Positions 16,567 to 23,957 of a stretch of 40,647 bases of DNA are shown here, in pieces. The position numbers and the translations under genes were made by a program. The stretch comes from an uncultured Propionibacteriaceae bacterium. Lineage in GTDB: Bacteria > Actinomycetota > Actinomycetes > Propionibacteriales > Propionibacteriaceae. The notes below the pieces were generated by a model that saw only the letters and a program-made list of their open reading frames with translations, was not told the origin of the DNA and searched no databases. How positions within the stretch are numbered: position 1 is the first letter of the stretch; every line of letters starts with the position of its first letter. The stretch covers positions 1 to 40,647 of the forward strand of contig CAMDZW010000034.1 in assembly GCA_945911015.1 (NCBI GenBank). The letters are read 5' to 3'.

Positions 16567-17604
16567 ATGCCTCAGTCTGAGCGTGTGTTGCCTCGTCCAC
16601 TCGATCACCGCCCCCGGGTGGGTCTGGCCATGACCAGCCAGACATTGCGGGACAAGCTGCTTCCGGCTCCGATCCTCGACCGGCTGACCGCAGTCGCCGA
16701 CCTCAACCCGACCGTGCTGCACGAGTACGACAGCGCAGAAGCCCAGCAGGTGCTGGCCGATCTTGACGTCCTGCTCACTGGTTGGGGCGCGCCCCGGGTG
16801 ACACCCCAGATCCTCACGGTGGCGCCGCAGTTGCAGCTCGTGGCCCATGCTGCCGGATCGATCCGGGCCGTCTTCGATCGGGACTGCTATGCCCACGGGG
16901 TTGCGGTGACCACCGCCGCACAGGCCAACGCCTGGCCGGTGGCACAGTGGACCCTGGCGATGATCCTGCTGGCCGGCAAGCGGGCACTGCCCCGCTCCCG
17001 CCAGTTCGCCACGTCCCGCGATCGCTCGGGCCACATCGATCTTCCGGTGGGCAATGCGCTGCGTACGGTTGGCATCATCGGCGCTTCCCGGATCGGACGT
17101 CTGGTGCTGGAGCTGTTGCCGGTCCACAACTTCCGGGTCCTGCTGGCCGATCCCACCCTGACTGCCGATCAGGCCCGTGAACTCGGTGCCGAACTGGTTG
17201 GCCTGGACGAGCTGATGGCCACCGCCGACACGATCAGTCTCCATGCCCCGATCCTCGAGTCGACCAAGGGCATGATCACCGCCGAGCTGTTGGCTTCGAT
17301 GAAGGACGGCGCCACCTTCATCAACTCGGCCCGTGGCATTCTGGTCGACCACGACGGCCTGCGGACTGAGGCGACAACCGGGCGGATCGACCTCATCCTC
17401 GACGTCACTTGGCCCGAACCCCTCGCAGCCGACGATCCGCTCTGGGACCTGCCCAACGTCTGGATCACCCCTCATCTGGCCGGCTCCCAGGGCACCGAAC
17501 TTGCCTGGCTGGGCGAGGCCGCCGTCGCCGAGATCGAGGCGTTGGCCTCAGGAACTGCCTATCGGCACGCCGTGGACGCTGCTTCGTACGACCGCATGGC
17601 CTGA
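16567..17604 (+). CDS. D-isomer 2-hydroxyacid dehydrogenase family protein
   Basis: A 345-residue NAD(P)-dependent oxidoreductase of the D-2-hydroxyacid dehydrogenase family (phosphoglycerate dehydrogenase-like). The nucleotide-binding motif is VGIIGASRIGR, and the catalytic set is present: Arg in INSARGILVDH, Glu in WPEPLAADDPLW, and His in ITPHLAGS. The N-terminal substrate domain includes HAAGSIRAVFD. There is no ACT domain, so it is unlikely to be the serine-pathway SerA. The ATG at 16567 has no strong ribosome-binding site; GTG at 16585 is possible. The 86 bases upstream hold no recognised element. The substrate is unknown. Confidence 0.92.
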   Translation: MPQSERVLPRPLDHRPRVGLAMTSQTLRDKLLPAPILDRLTAVADLNPTVLHEYDSAEAQQVLADLDVLLTGWGAPRVTPQILTVAPQLQLVAHAAGSIRAVFDRDCYAHGVAVTTAAQANAWPVAQWTLAMILLAGKRALPRSRQFATSRDRSGHIDLPVGNALRTVGIIGASRIGRLVLELLPVHNFRVLLADPTLTADQARELGAELVGLDELMATADTISLHAPILESTKGMITAELLASMKDGATFINSARGILVDHDGLRTEATTGRIDLILDVTWPEPLAADDPLWDLPNVWITPHLAGSQGTELAWLGEAAVAEIEALASGTAYRHAVDAASYDRMA

Positions 17605-17625
17605 CCCTCGACGCAGCAGCAACCA

Positions 17626-17655
17626 TTGTTCGGTCCGTTCCGAACAACTGATACT
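17626..17655 (+). promoter_or_regulatory. Inverted-repeat operator and promoter of the GbsR/MarR gene
   Basis: A perfect 8-bp inverted repeat, TTGTTCGG (17626-17633) and CCGAACAA (17640-17647), separated by TCCGTT. It overlaps the expected -35 position, and a -10-like GATACT lies at 17650-17655, eight bases before the ATG at 17664. No ribosome-binding site follows, so the transcript is likely leaderless. The dyad is the probable binding site of the regulator encoded next, giving autoregulation. Confidence 0.65.
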
Positions 17656-17663
17656 CTTTCGGT

Positions 17664-18110
17664 ATGAGCCAGAGATCGGCGTTCATCGAGGATGCGAGTC
17701 TGTACTTCGAGCGACTCGGACTGAGTCGCACCGCGGGCCGGATCATGGGATGGCTGCTGGTCAACGGCCCCGATGGGGACGCGCCACAGTTCTGCGAGAC
17801 GCTGCGGGTGGCCAAGAGCAGCGTGAGCGTGGCCCTGCGCCGATTGGAACAGGCCGGGCTGGTGGAGAAATTCCGTGTCGCAGGCATGCGCCGCGACCGG
17901 TACCGGCTCACCGACGACGTCTTCGGACGGGCCTTTCGAGCGCAGATGACGGCGATGGACGATTTTGTCGAACTCGCTGACCGCGGGCTGAGCGTGGTGG
18001 GCGACGACCCGGCCCAGCGGCAGCGACTGGAGAACATGCGCAACATGTATGACTTCATGAGTAGACGGTTCCCCCAACTGCTGGACGAGTGGGAGGCCAA
18101 CCGCCGATGA
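17664..18110 (+). CDS. GbsR/MarR-family transcriptional regulator
   Basis: A 148-residue winged-helix regulator. The wHTH covers about residues 15-85 (GRIMGWLLVNGPDG, CETLRVAKSSVSVALRRLEQAGLV, GMRRDRYRLTDDVF), which is the GbsR-type variant of MarR. A C-terminal helix serves for dimerisation. Its stop overlaps the glycosyltransferase start (ATGA), so the two genes are co-transcribed. The inverted repeat just upstream suggests that it represses its own operon. The inducer is unknown. Confidence 0.9.
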   Translation: MSQRSAFIEDASLYFERLGLSRTAGRIMGWLLVNGPDGDAPQFCETLRVAKSSVSVALRRLEQAGLVEKFRVAGMRRDRYRLTDDVFGRAFRAQMTAMDDFVELADRGLSVVGDDPAQRQRLENMRNMYDFMSRRFPQLLDEWEANRR

Positions 18111-19336
18111 AGGTCCTGCTGGTCAGCACGGGCAGTCGTGGCGACGTGGAGCCCTTCGTCGCTCTGGCGCGGGCCCTGAAGAGTGCGGGACATGCCCCCA
18201 CCTTGGCGGCTCCGGCCCGTTTCAGCGACATGACCGAACCTGACCACTTCCCCTTCATCGCCCTTGACGACAGCCTGTTCGACCTACAGGACAAGCTGGC
18301 TCGCCACGGCACCTTCGCCGCAGTGACGGGAGCAGCCAAGGCCAAACCCGCGCTCCGACGGTTCCTGTTCGACGTGGCAGAGCTGGCCACCCATCCCACT
18401 GATGTGGTGGTCTATCACCCCAAGACCCTGGCGGCACCACTGGTTGCGCAGAAGCTTCAGGTGCCCGCCATTGCCGTGCAGTTGATCCCGCTCTACCAGC
18501 CGACCTCCGCCTTTGCCTCCCCACTGCTGGCGCCCCGGGTTCCGACCTGGCTGAACCGTGCATCGTGGCGCCTGACGGCCGCTGTGGAAGCCCCGTGGCG
18601 GAGCACGCTGCGCACGATCCACCACGACGTCCTGGGTCTGACCACCCCGTACGTCGGCCTGGCAGAGCGCATCGCCACCGGCAGCGTTCTCAATGCCTGG
18701 AGTCCGACCCTGCTCCCGGCGCCACCGGACTGGCCTGCCCCCACAAAGCCTCGTGGATTCTGGCGGCTTCCTGCCCAGCAGTGGGACCCACCGCACGACC
18801 TTGTCGACTTCCTCGATGCAGGCCCTGCACCCGTCCATGTCGGCTTCGGCAGCATGCTCACCCGCGACCCGGCCGCCCTCGGCACTGCCGTACGCGAGGG
18901 CCTTCGGCGGGCAGGAACTCGCGGCGTTGTGGCGACCGGAGCCGGCGCCATCGAGCTCGACAGCAGCGACGACATCCTCGTGCTGGACCAGGCCCCACAC
19001 CACTGGCTACTGCCCCGGATGCGCGCCACCGTCCATCATGGCGGGATCGGCACCGTCGCTGCGGCGCTGACTTCGGGCATCCCGCAGGTGATCAAGCCCT
19101 TCCTGGGCGACCAGCCGTTCTGGGGACGGCTGGTCCACGAACGTGGGGCCGGCACCCTCCTGGGCTCCGATGTTGCTGGCGGCCTCGCGGACGCAATCCA
19201 CCGCGCCACCGCGCTTTCGGGGCATTGCGACATCCTGGCCAAAAAGATCCACCATGAAGATGGCCTCGCTGCCGCCGTCGCCCAGGTGGAACAGGCCGTG
19301 GCCACGTCGGGACGCCCCAACACACGACCGTCCTGA
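18107..19336 (+). CDS. GT1-family glycosyltransferase (sterol/macrolide glucosyltransferase-like)
   Basis: A 409-residue GT-B glycosyltransferase. The N-terminus (MKVLLVSTGSRGDVEPFVAL) and C-terminal sugar-nucleotide site (VHHGGIGTVAAALTSGIPQV, then PFLGDQPFWG) match bacterial proteins related to sterol 3-beta-glucosyltransferases and MGT enzymes. The donor is probably a UDP- or TDP-sugar; the acceptor is a lipid, glycan or small molecule that cannot be determined. The ATG at 18107 has GGGAGG upstream and overlaps the regulator stop. There is no signal peptide or membrane helix. A MarR-type regulator directly upstream would fit a role in chemical defence, but that is inference. Its stop abuts that of the convergent tetR gene (TGATCA). 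Confidence 0.88.
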   Translation: MKVLLVSTGSRGDVEPFVALARALKSAGHAPTLAAPARFSDMTEPDHFPFIALDDSLFDLQDKLARHGTFAAVTGAAKAKPALRRFLFDVAELATHPTDVVVYHPKTLAAPLVAQKLQVPAIAVQLIPLYQPTSAFASPLLAPRVPTWLNRASWRLTAAVEAPWRSTLRTIHHDVLGLTTPYVGLAERIATGSVLNAWSPTLLPAPPDWPAPTKPRGFWRLPAQQWDPPHDLVDFLDAGPAPVHVGFGSMLTRDPAALGTAVREGLRRAGTRGVVATGAGAIELDSSDDILVLDQAPHHWLLPRMRATVHHGGIGTVAAALTSGIPQVIKPFLGDQPFWGRLVHERGAGTLLGSDVAGGLADAIHRATALSGHCDILAKKIHHEDGLAAAVAQVEQAVATSGRPNTRPS

Positions 19337-19879
19337 TCAGCCCAAGAGCGCCCCGATGGCAGCAGCCAGTGCCGAACGCTCGAGCGGCTTTGCCGAAACG
19401 GTCAGGGCGTGCAGGAGCGTGCCGTCAATGAAAGCCGCCAGCTGAACGGCACGGTCGGCCGGAGAAGCAACACCGGCCGACTCCAACACGCCCGTCAACG
19501 CACGGATAAGCCGTACGTGACCCCCGCGCACCTCGTCGGCATGGACCAGCGTCAGGGTGAGCCGGACCCGAGTCACCGGAGCCTGCGTCGACGAGGCCAT
19601 TCGCATGATGGCCTCCGCAAGCACCTGGGTCATCTCGTCGACGCCGAGAACTCCGGAGACCGCTTCGGCACCCAAGAACTCTTGGAACAGGCTCCAGTCC
19701 CGAATCTCCATCTCCTCCAACACCGCACGGACCAGGCTGTCTCGCGTCCGGAAGATGTTCGCCGTGCTCCCGCTGGGCAAACTCGCTGCGGCGTCGACTG
19801 CTCGATGGGTCAGCTTCTTCAACCCACCCTCGGACAACACGCACAATGCAGCTTCGACCAGATCCTCACGGCGCCCCAT
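19337..19879 (-). CDS. TetR-family transcriptional regulator
   Basis: A 180-residue TetR-type repressor. The N-terminal helix-turn-helix is EDLVEAALCVLSEGGLKKLT then HRAVDAAASLPSGSTANIF. The C-terminal ligand-binding domain is all-helical. The ATG at 19879 has GGAGGC just upstream. It is divergent from a FAD monooxygenase gene with only 37 bases between them, holding an inverted repeat, so it very probably controls that gene and itself. Confidence 0.92.
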   Translation of the reverse strand: MGRREDLVEAALCVLSEGGLKKLTHRAVDAAASLPSGSTANIFRTRDSLVRAVLEEMEIRDWSLFQEFLGAEAVSGVLGVDEMTQVLAEAIMRMASSTQAPVTRVRLTLTLVHADEVRGGHVRLIRALTGVLESAGVASPADRAVQLAAFIDGTLLHALTVSAKPLERSALAAAIGALLG

Positions 19880-19891
19880 GCCTCCAGCTTA

Positions 19892-19910
19892 ACAACAAAT
19901 GTTGTAACCT
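19892..19910 (+). promoter_or_regulatory. TetR operator and monooxygenase promoter
   Basis: An inverted repeat ACAACA-AA-TGTTGT (19892-19905) fills the short gap between the tetR and monooxygenase starts. It overlaps TAACCT (19905-19910), a -10-like element six bases before the monooxygenase ATG, with no ribosome-binding site, so that mRNA is probably leaderless. The arrangement is typical of a TetR repressor site that blocks both directions. Confidence 0.65.
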
Positions 19911-19916
19911 GCGGAC

Positions 19917-20969
19917 ATGACTACCGTGGACATCGTCGGCGGAGGCATCGCCGGACTCACTCTTGCTGCCACACTCCGACGACCTGACTGGGACGTCGTC
20001 CTGCACGAACAGGGCCCTCGCCGCGACGAACCAGCAGTGGGGACCGCTTTCGGACTCTGGCCGGCCGCGATGACCGCACTGGACCGGATTGGCTTGGCGA
20101 ACACGATCCGCAGCCTTGGGGTTCACGTTTCCAAGGCATCGTTTCGGGACACCCAGAACCGCATCCTCACCGCACTGCCCGAGCAAGATGTCGTGATGGT
20201 CGCGCGCACCACTCTCCATCGCGCACTCCGCGACGCACTCCCCGACCGGACACAGTGGCGCAACGCCCGCGTCTGGGACCCCCACACCCTCTCGGGGGAG
20301 GTCATCGTCGGTGCCGACGGTGTCCACAGTGCGGTCCGCCGCTCACACTGGGGCGACAGGAGTACCGCACGGTCGCGACCAGTGACCATCATCCGCGGCG
20401 TCATTGATCACGACCTTTCCCGAGGGGAAGTCACCGAATACTGGGGAGATGGCCAGCTGTTCGGCATCACGCCGGTTACGCGGGACCGCACGAACTGGTT
20501 CACCGCTATTCCCAGGCGAGTTTTCACCAGCATCGGCGAGGGCTTGACCCACCTTGCGCACAACACTCAGCACTTTCCAGAACAAGTCCAGAACACCATC
20601 GCTGCCGCGAGGCCTGAACACACTCTCATCAACGGCGTTCACGTCTCCCGCACCCTGACGACCACCGTGCACCGAAACGTCGTCCTGATCGGAGACGCCG
20701 CTCACGCAATGACTCCGAATCTGGGGCGCGGCGCCTGTGAATCAATTGTCGACGCCGTGGAACTGGGCGAGCTACTCAACCAACATCAGCCGACAGAGGC
20801 CCTGCGCAGGTACCGTACGCGGCGGCTGATCAGCCCTCAGATGATGCGAATCGCCTCAGGGATCCTGATGAACATGGCCTTGAGTCAGGGTCATCGCGCA
20901 GGAGCCCGCAACCGTGTCATCAGGGCCTTGGGTCGCCCTCTGACCACAGGTGGGGCGGACGGGGCTTGA
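19917..20969 (+). CDS. FAD-dependent monooxygenase (group A, PHBH fold)
   Basis: A 350-residue flavoprotein hydroxylase. The FAD-binding motif is VDIVGGGIAGLTLAATL, the second FAD/NAD(P)H motif is VIVGADGVHSAVRR, and the ribityl motif is VLIGDAAHAMTPNLGRGA. Relatives include Tet(X), Rox-type antibiotic hydroxylases and aromatic hydroxylases. The segment before the DG motif is shorter than usual (WRNARVWDPHTLSGEVIV), so it is a compact member. It starts with ATG at 19917, seemingly leaderless. Its last six codons and the stop lie inside the tRNA-Met gene on the other strand. Control by the divergent TetR protein is likely. The substrate is unknown; drug inactivation is one possibility. Confidence 0.9.
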   Translation: MTTVDIVGGGIAGLTLAATLRRPDWDVVLHEQGPRRDEPAVGTAFGLWPAAMTALDRIGLANTIRSLGVHVSKASFRDTQNRILTALPEQDVVMVARTTLHRALRDALPDRTQWRNARVWDPHTLSGEVIVGADGVHSAVRRSHWGDRSTARSRPVTIIRGVIDHDLSRGEVTEYWGDGQLFGITPVTRDRTNWFTAIPRRVFTSIGEGLTHLAHNTQHFPEQVQNTIAAARPEHTLINGVHVSRTLTTTVHRNVVLIGDAAHAMTPNLGRGACESIVDAVELGELLNQHQPTEALRRYRTRRLISPQMMRIASGILMNMALSQGHRAGARNRVIRALGRPLTTGGADGA

Positions 20970-21024
20970 ACCCGTGACCGAGCGATTATGAGTCGCCTGC
21001 TCTGACCGGCTGAGCTACCGCCCC
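20951..21024 (-). tRNA. tRNA-Met (CAT anticodon, elongator type)
   Basis: A 74-base tRNA folds fully: acceptor GGGGCGG/CCGCCCC, D-arm GCTC/GAGC, anticodon stem GGCGA/TCGCT with loop CTCATAA (anticodon CAT), T-arm ACGGG/CCCGT with loop TTCAAGC, discriminator A. CCA is not fully encoded. The pattern TAGCTCAG, GAGCA, ACTCATAAT, GGTC is that of elongator tRNA-Met; tRNA-Ile2 with a modified C34 cannot be wholly excluded. It lacks the initiator features. A -10-like TAGGGT lies about 30 bases upstream (complement of 21055-21060). Confidence 0.92.
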
Positions 21025-21094
21025 TGAGTGCCCGACCTCGGCCGGGCGAAGGTCACCCTACCGCTGCCGCTGGCTCGAACCGTCCGCGATGCGA

Positions 21095-21111
21095 TATGAT
21101 GATTTCATCAT
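21095..21111 (+). promoter_or_regulatory. Operator and -10 of the arsR-sulP operon
   Basis: A perfect inverted repeat ATGATGA-TT-TCATCAT (21096-21111) overlaps the -10-like TATGAT (21095-21100) and reaches the ATG start of the ArsR gene at 21110. There is no room for a ribosome-binding site, so a leaderless transcript is likely. The dyad is a probable ArsR operator covering both -10 and start codon. Confidence 0.65.
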
Positions 21112-21472
21112 GCCATCCATTCAGAGTCAGCGTCCCCTGTACGAGGTCAAAGCCGGTCTGTTCAAAGGACTGTCCCACCCCTTCCGGGTCCAGATCCTGG
21201 AGCTCCTGTCCGACGGCGCGGACCACACTGTCGCCGAGCTGCTCGCCGCCACCGAGCTCGAGGCCTCCCATCTGTCCCAACATCTGGCCGTGCTGCGCCG
21301 TCACCGGCTGGTGGTCTCGGACCGTCGCGGCAGCCACGTCCACTACCGACTGGCGTGGCCCGAGGTGACCGACTTTCTCGTCTCGGCACGAAAGCTCCTC
21401 ACCCAGATGGCCGAATCGGACCGGGCGCAGCTGGACCGGATCGCCGAGCTGCCAGGGCTGGCCGAGCTGTGA
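21110..21472 (+). CDS. ArsR-family transcriptional regulator
   Basis: A 120-residue winged-helix ArsR/SmtB-type regulator (LFKGLSHPFRVQILELLSD; VAELLAATELEASHLSQHLAVLRRHRLV; RRGSHVHYRLA). It has no Cys residue, so it cannot sense metals or thiols through Cys. The ATG at 21110 is preferred over an ATG 21 bases earlier, because the promoter -10 overlaps that earlier codon. Its stop overlaps the start of the SulP transporter gene (GTGA); hence it most likely controls anion uptake. The signal is unknown. Confidence 0.93.
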   Translation: MPSIQSQRPLYEVKAGLFKGLSHPFRVQILELLSDGADHTVAELLAATELEASHLSQHLAVLRRHRLVVSDRRGSHVHYRLAWPEVTDFLVSARKLLTQMAESDRAQLDRIAELPGLAEL

Positions 21473-23124
21473 ACCCCACCATCGATCACCTCCGGCGGCT
21501 CCTCCCCCGCCGTGACGACTACCACGAGCTGCCCCGCAGCTGGCGCGCCGACCTGATGGCCGGTCTGACCGTCGGCATCGTCGCGCTCCCCCTCGCCCTG
21601 GGGTTCGGCATCTCCTCAGGGGTCGGAGCCGAAGCGGGTTTGATCACCGCGATCGTGGCCGGCCTCATTGCCGCGATCTTCGGCGGTTCCCACATCCAGG
21701 TCTCCGGCCCGACCGGAGCCATGGTGGTCGTGCTCGCCCCGATTGTCGCCACGTACGGCCTGGGTGCCGTCGCGACGGTGTCAGTGATGGCGGGCGTCAT
21801 CGTGCTCCTCGCCGGGGTGTTGCGACTCGGTCGCGCCGTGGCATTCATCCCCTGGCCGGTGATCGAAGGCTTCACCCTCGGCATCGGCGTCATCATCTTC
21901 ACCCAGCAGATCCCGCTGCTCACTGACCCGGCCCTGCACGGGGCCAGTCACACCAACGTGATGGTCACCGCGGCCACCGCACTCGGCTCGGCCGACGGCG
22001 CTCACCTGGCCTGGGCCCTGGGCGCCGTCCTGGTCGTTGCAGCATGCATGGTCGGGCTGCCGAAACTCCACAAGGCGATCCCGGGATCACTGGTCGGCAT
22101 TGTCGTTGTCACGGTGGCCACACTGTTCCTCGACACACCACTCTCCCCGATCGGCGACCTGCCCAGCAGCCTTCCGGCACCGCAGTTGCCGCCGATGGAT
22201 CCGACCACCATCAGTCATCTGATGCTCCCGTCGCTGACCATCGCCGCGCTGGCAGCGATCGAGTCCCTGCTGTCGGCCCGGGTGGCCTCGTCCATGGCCG
22301 ACACTGGCCGCTACGAACCTGAACGAGAACTCCTCGGCCAAGGTCTCGCCTCCGTGGCGGCGGGCCTGTTCGGTGGCATGCCGGCGACCGGGGCGATCGC
22401 CCGCACGGCGGTCAACATCCGCTCCGGTGCACGGACCCGGCTGGCATCGATCACCCATGCCTTGGTCCTGCTCGTGGTGGTGCTGCTCGCCTCCGGCCCA
22501 GTCGAACACATCCCCCGCGCCGCGCTGGCCGGGGTGCTGATGGTGACTGCCCTCCGGATGATCAGCCTGAGCACCGCCTGGTCGATCCTGCGGTCCACCC
22601 GAGCCGATGCCCTCGCCTTCGTCGCCACCGCCGTCGTCACGGTCTCGGTCGACCTGGTCGTGGCTGTGGTGATCGGACTGATCGTGGCCGGGATCTTCGC
22701 GATCCGTTCGCTCTCACGGCTGTCGGCAGTCCATCGCGAACCGCTTCCGGGTGAACCGGTCGCCGGCGACGAACGGATCGTGCTGTTCCGGCTCGACGGT
22801 CCGCTCTTCTTCGCACCGGCCGACCGGATCTTGGCTGCGGTCACCGCCACTGCCGATGTCTCGGTCGTCGTGCTGCGCATGTCACAGCTGCAACTGGTCG
22901 ACGCGACCGGTGCCCACACACTGGTCGACATCGTCGAGCAGCTCGAGGCACGCGGCATCACTGTGCTGCTCAAGGGTGTCCAGGACGGCCACACGAAACT
23001 GTTCTCCCGGATCGGAGTGCTGGCCGCCCTGCGTCATGTCAACCATCTCTTCGACGATCTCGACCTGGCCGTCGCCCACGCCCGATCCCATGTGGCGCGT
23101 CAGGTGAGCCCGTCCGCCAACTGA
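21469..23124 (+). CDS. SulP-family anion transporter with STAS domain
   Basis: A 551-residue membrane transporter of the SulP/SLC26 family, carrying sulfate, bicarbonate or another anion into the cell. The N-terminal core has the family stretch LMAGLTVGIVALPLALGFGI and about 12-14 membrane segments; FGGMPATGAIARTAVNIRSG is the conserved mid-protein motif. A STAS domain fills the last 130 residues or so (FRLDGPLFFAPADRIL, VVVLRMSQLQLVDATG). The GTG at 21469 overlaps the arsR stop. The last 25 bases overlap the end of the convergent otsB gene. The carried anion cannot be decided from sequence. Confidence 0.95.
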   Translation: MNPTIDHLRRLLPRRDDYHELPRSWRADLMAGLTVGIVALPLALGFGISSGVGAEAGLITAIVAGLIAAIFGGSHIQVSGPTGAMVVVLAPIVATYGLGAVATVSVMAGVIVLLAGVLRLGRAVAFIPWPVIEGFTLGIGVIIFTQQIPLLTDPALHGASHTNVMVTAATALGSADGAHLAWALGAVLVVAACMVGLPKLHKAIPGSLVGIVVVTVATLFLDTPLSPIGDLPSSLPAPQLPPMDPTTISHLMLPSLTIAALAAIESLLSARVASSMADTGRYEPERELLGQGLASVAAGLFGGMPATGAIARTAVNIRSGARTRLASITHALVLLVVVLLASGPVEHIPRAALAGVLMVTALRMISLSTAWSILRSTRADALAFVATAVVTVSVDLVVAVVIGLIVAGIFAIRSLSRLSAVHREPLPGEPVAGDERIVLFRLDGPLFFAPADRILAAVTATADVSVVVLRMSQLQLVDATGAHTLVDIVEQLEARGITVLLKGVQDGHTKLFSRIGVLAALRHVNHLFDDLDLAVAHARSHVARQVSPSAN

Positions 23125-23885
23125 TGCAGCCACTGCGCCGCCCCGCCCGGCCCGTCGACCACCACATCGCCGAGCTCGGCAGGATGCTCCTCCGACGCCA
23201 CCCACACCCCACAGCTCACCACGCCCTGGTCGCGCAGCTCCCGTACGGCTTCGAAGGCGGGCAGGTCACCTCGGTCATCGCCCAGATAGACCACCGACCG
23301 AGCCCCGAGATCCCGTACGGCCTCGTGCAGGGCACGTCCCTTGTCCATCCCGGTCGGACGCACCTCGAGCACCTGCTTGCCGGGCTCAGTGCGCAGCCCG
23401 AGCCCGGTCGCGAGCTCGGTGACCGGGCCGGTCAGCGCGGCCAGGGCGCCGTTGGGGTCGCTGGCGGTGCGGGTGTGGACCGCCAGGGCGCGTCCCTTGT
23501 CCTCGATCACCACACCGGGCCAGTCTGCAGCCAACTCCGGGAGCCGCTCGCGGACGACGTCCAGCGAGGCGGGGATCTCCGGCTCGTCATGCTGACCGGT
23601 CAGCGAGGACCACCGCTCGACCCCGTACTGACCCATCACCCTCAGTCCACGCAGATCAGGGGCGTCGAGCCCACCCAGAGTGACCGCAGTGCGGGTCGGG
23701 CGGCCGGTGATGACCGTGACCTGCCCGACCAGCCCGATCATCCGGACCAGGGCCTCCCGTGCCGCGGGGTCAATCCGGGCCTGTTGGGGATCGGCCACGA
23801 TCGGGGCCAACACCCCATCGAAATCAGTGGCCACCAGACAGTGCCTGGGATCAGCCTTCATCGCAGCGAGGAGCTCAGACGTCAT
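23100..23885 (-). CDS. otsB: Trehalose-6-phosphate phosphatase
   Basis: A 261-residue HAD-type phosphatase that turns trehalose 6-phosphate into trehalose, the second step of the OtsA-OtsB pathway. Motif I is ATDFDGVLAPI (Asp21 nucleophile, Asp23), motif II is VITGRP, motif III includes the Lys in GMDKGRAL, and motif IV is YLGDDRGDLPAFEA. Family phrases RVMGQYGVERW and GKQVLEVRP support OtsB over other HAD enzymes. The ATG at 23885 has GAGG nine bases upstream. It is divergent from otsA over 72 bases, so the two probably share a control region. Its 3' end overlaps sulP by 25 bases. Confidence 0.95.
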   Translation of the reverse strand: MTSELLAAMKADPRHCLVATDFDGVLAPIVADPQQARIDPAAREALVRMIGLVGQVTVITGRPTRTAVTLGGLDAPDLRGLRVMGQYGVERWSSLTGQHDEPEIPASLDVVRERLPELAADWPGVVIEDKGRALAVHTRTASDPNGALAALTGPVTELATGLGLRTEPGKQVLEVRPTGMDKGRALHEAVRDLGARSVVYLGDDRGDLPAFEAVRELRDQGVVSCGVWVASEEHPAELGDVVVDGPGGAAQWLHQLADGLT

Positions 23886-23957
23886 GGGTCAAGCCTCACA
23901 TGTACCGGCCGTCCCAAGCCACTCACCTAGACTCAACCTCAACGAAGGAGTATCACC

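Noticed and set aside
20951..21024. tRNA-Ile2 (CAT read as lysidine-modified) instead of tRNA-Met
   Set aside because: The body matches the elongator tRNA-Met pattern closely; identity by sequence only, so a small doubt remains.
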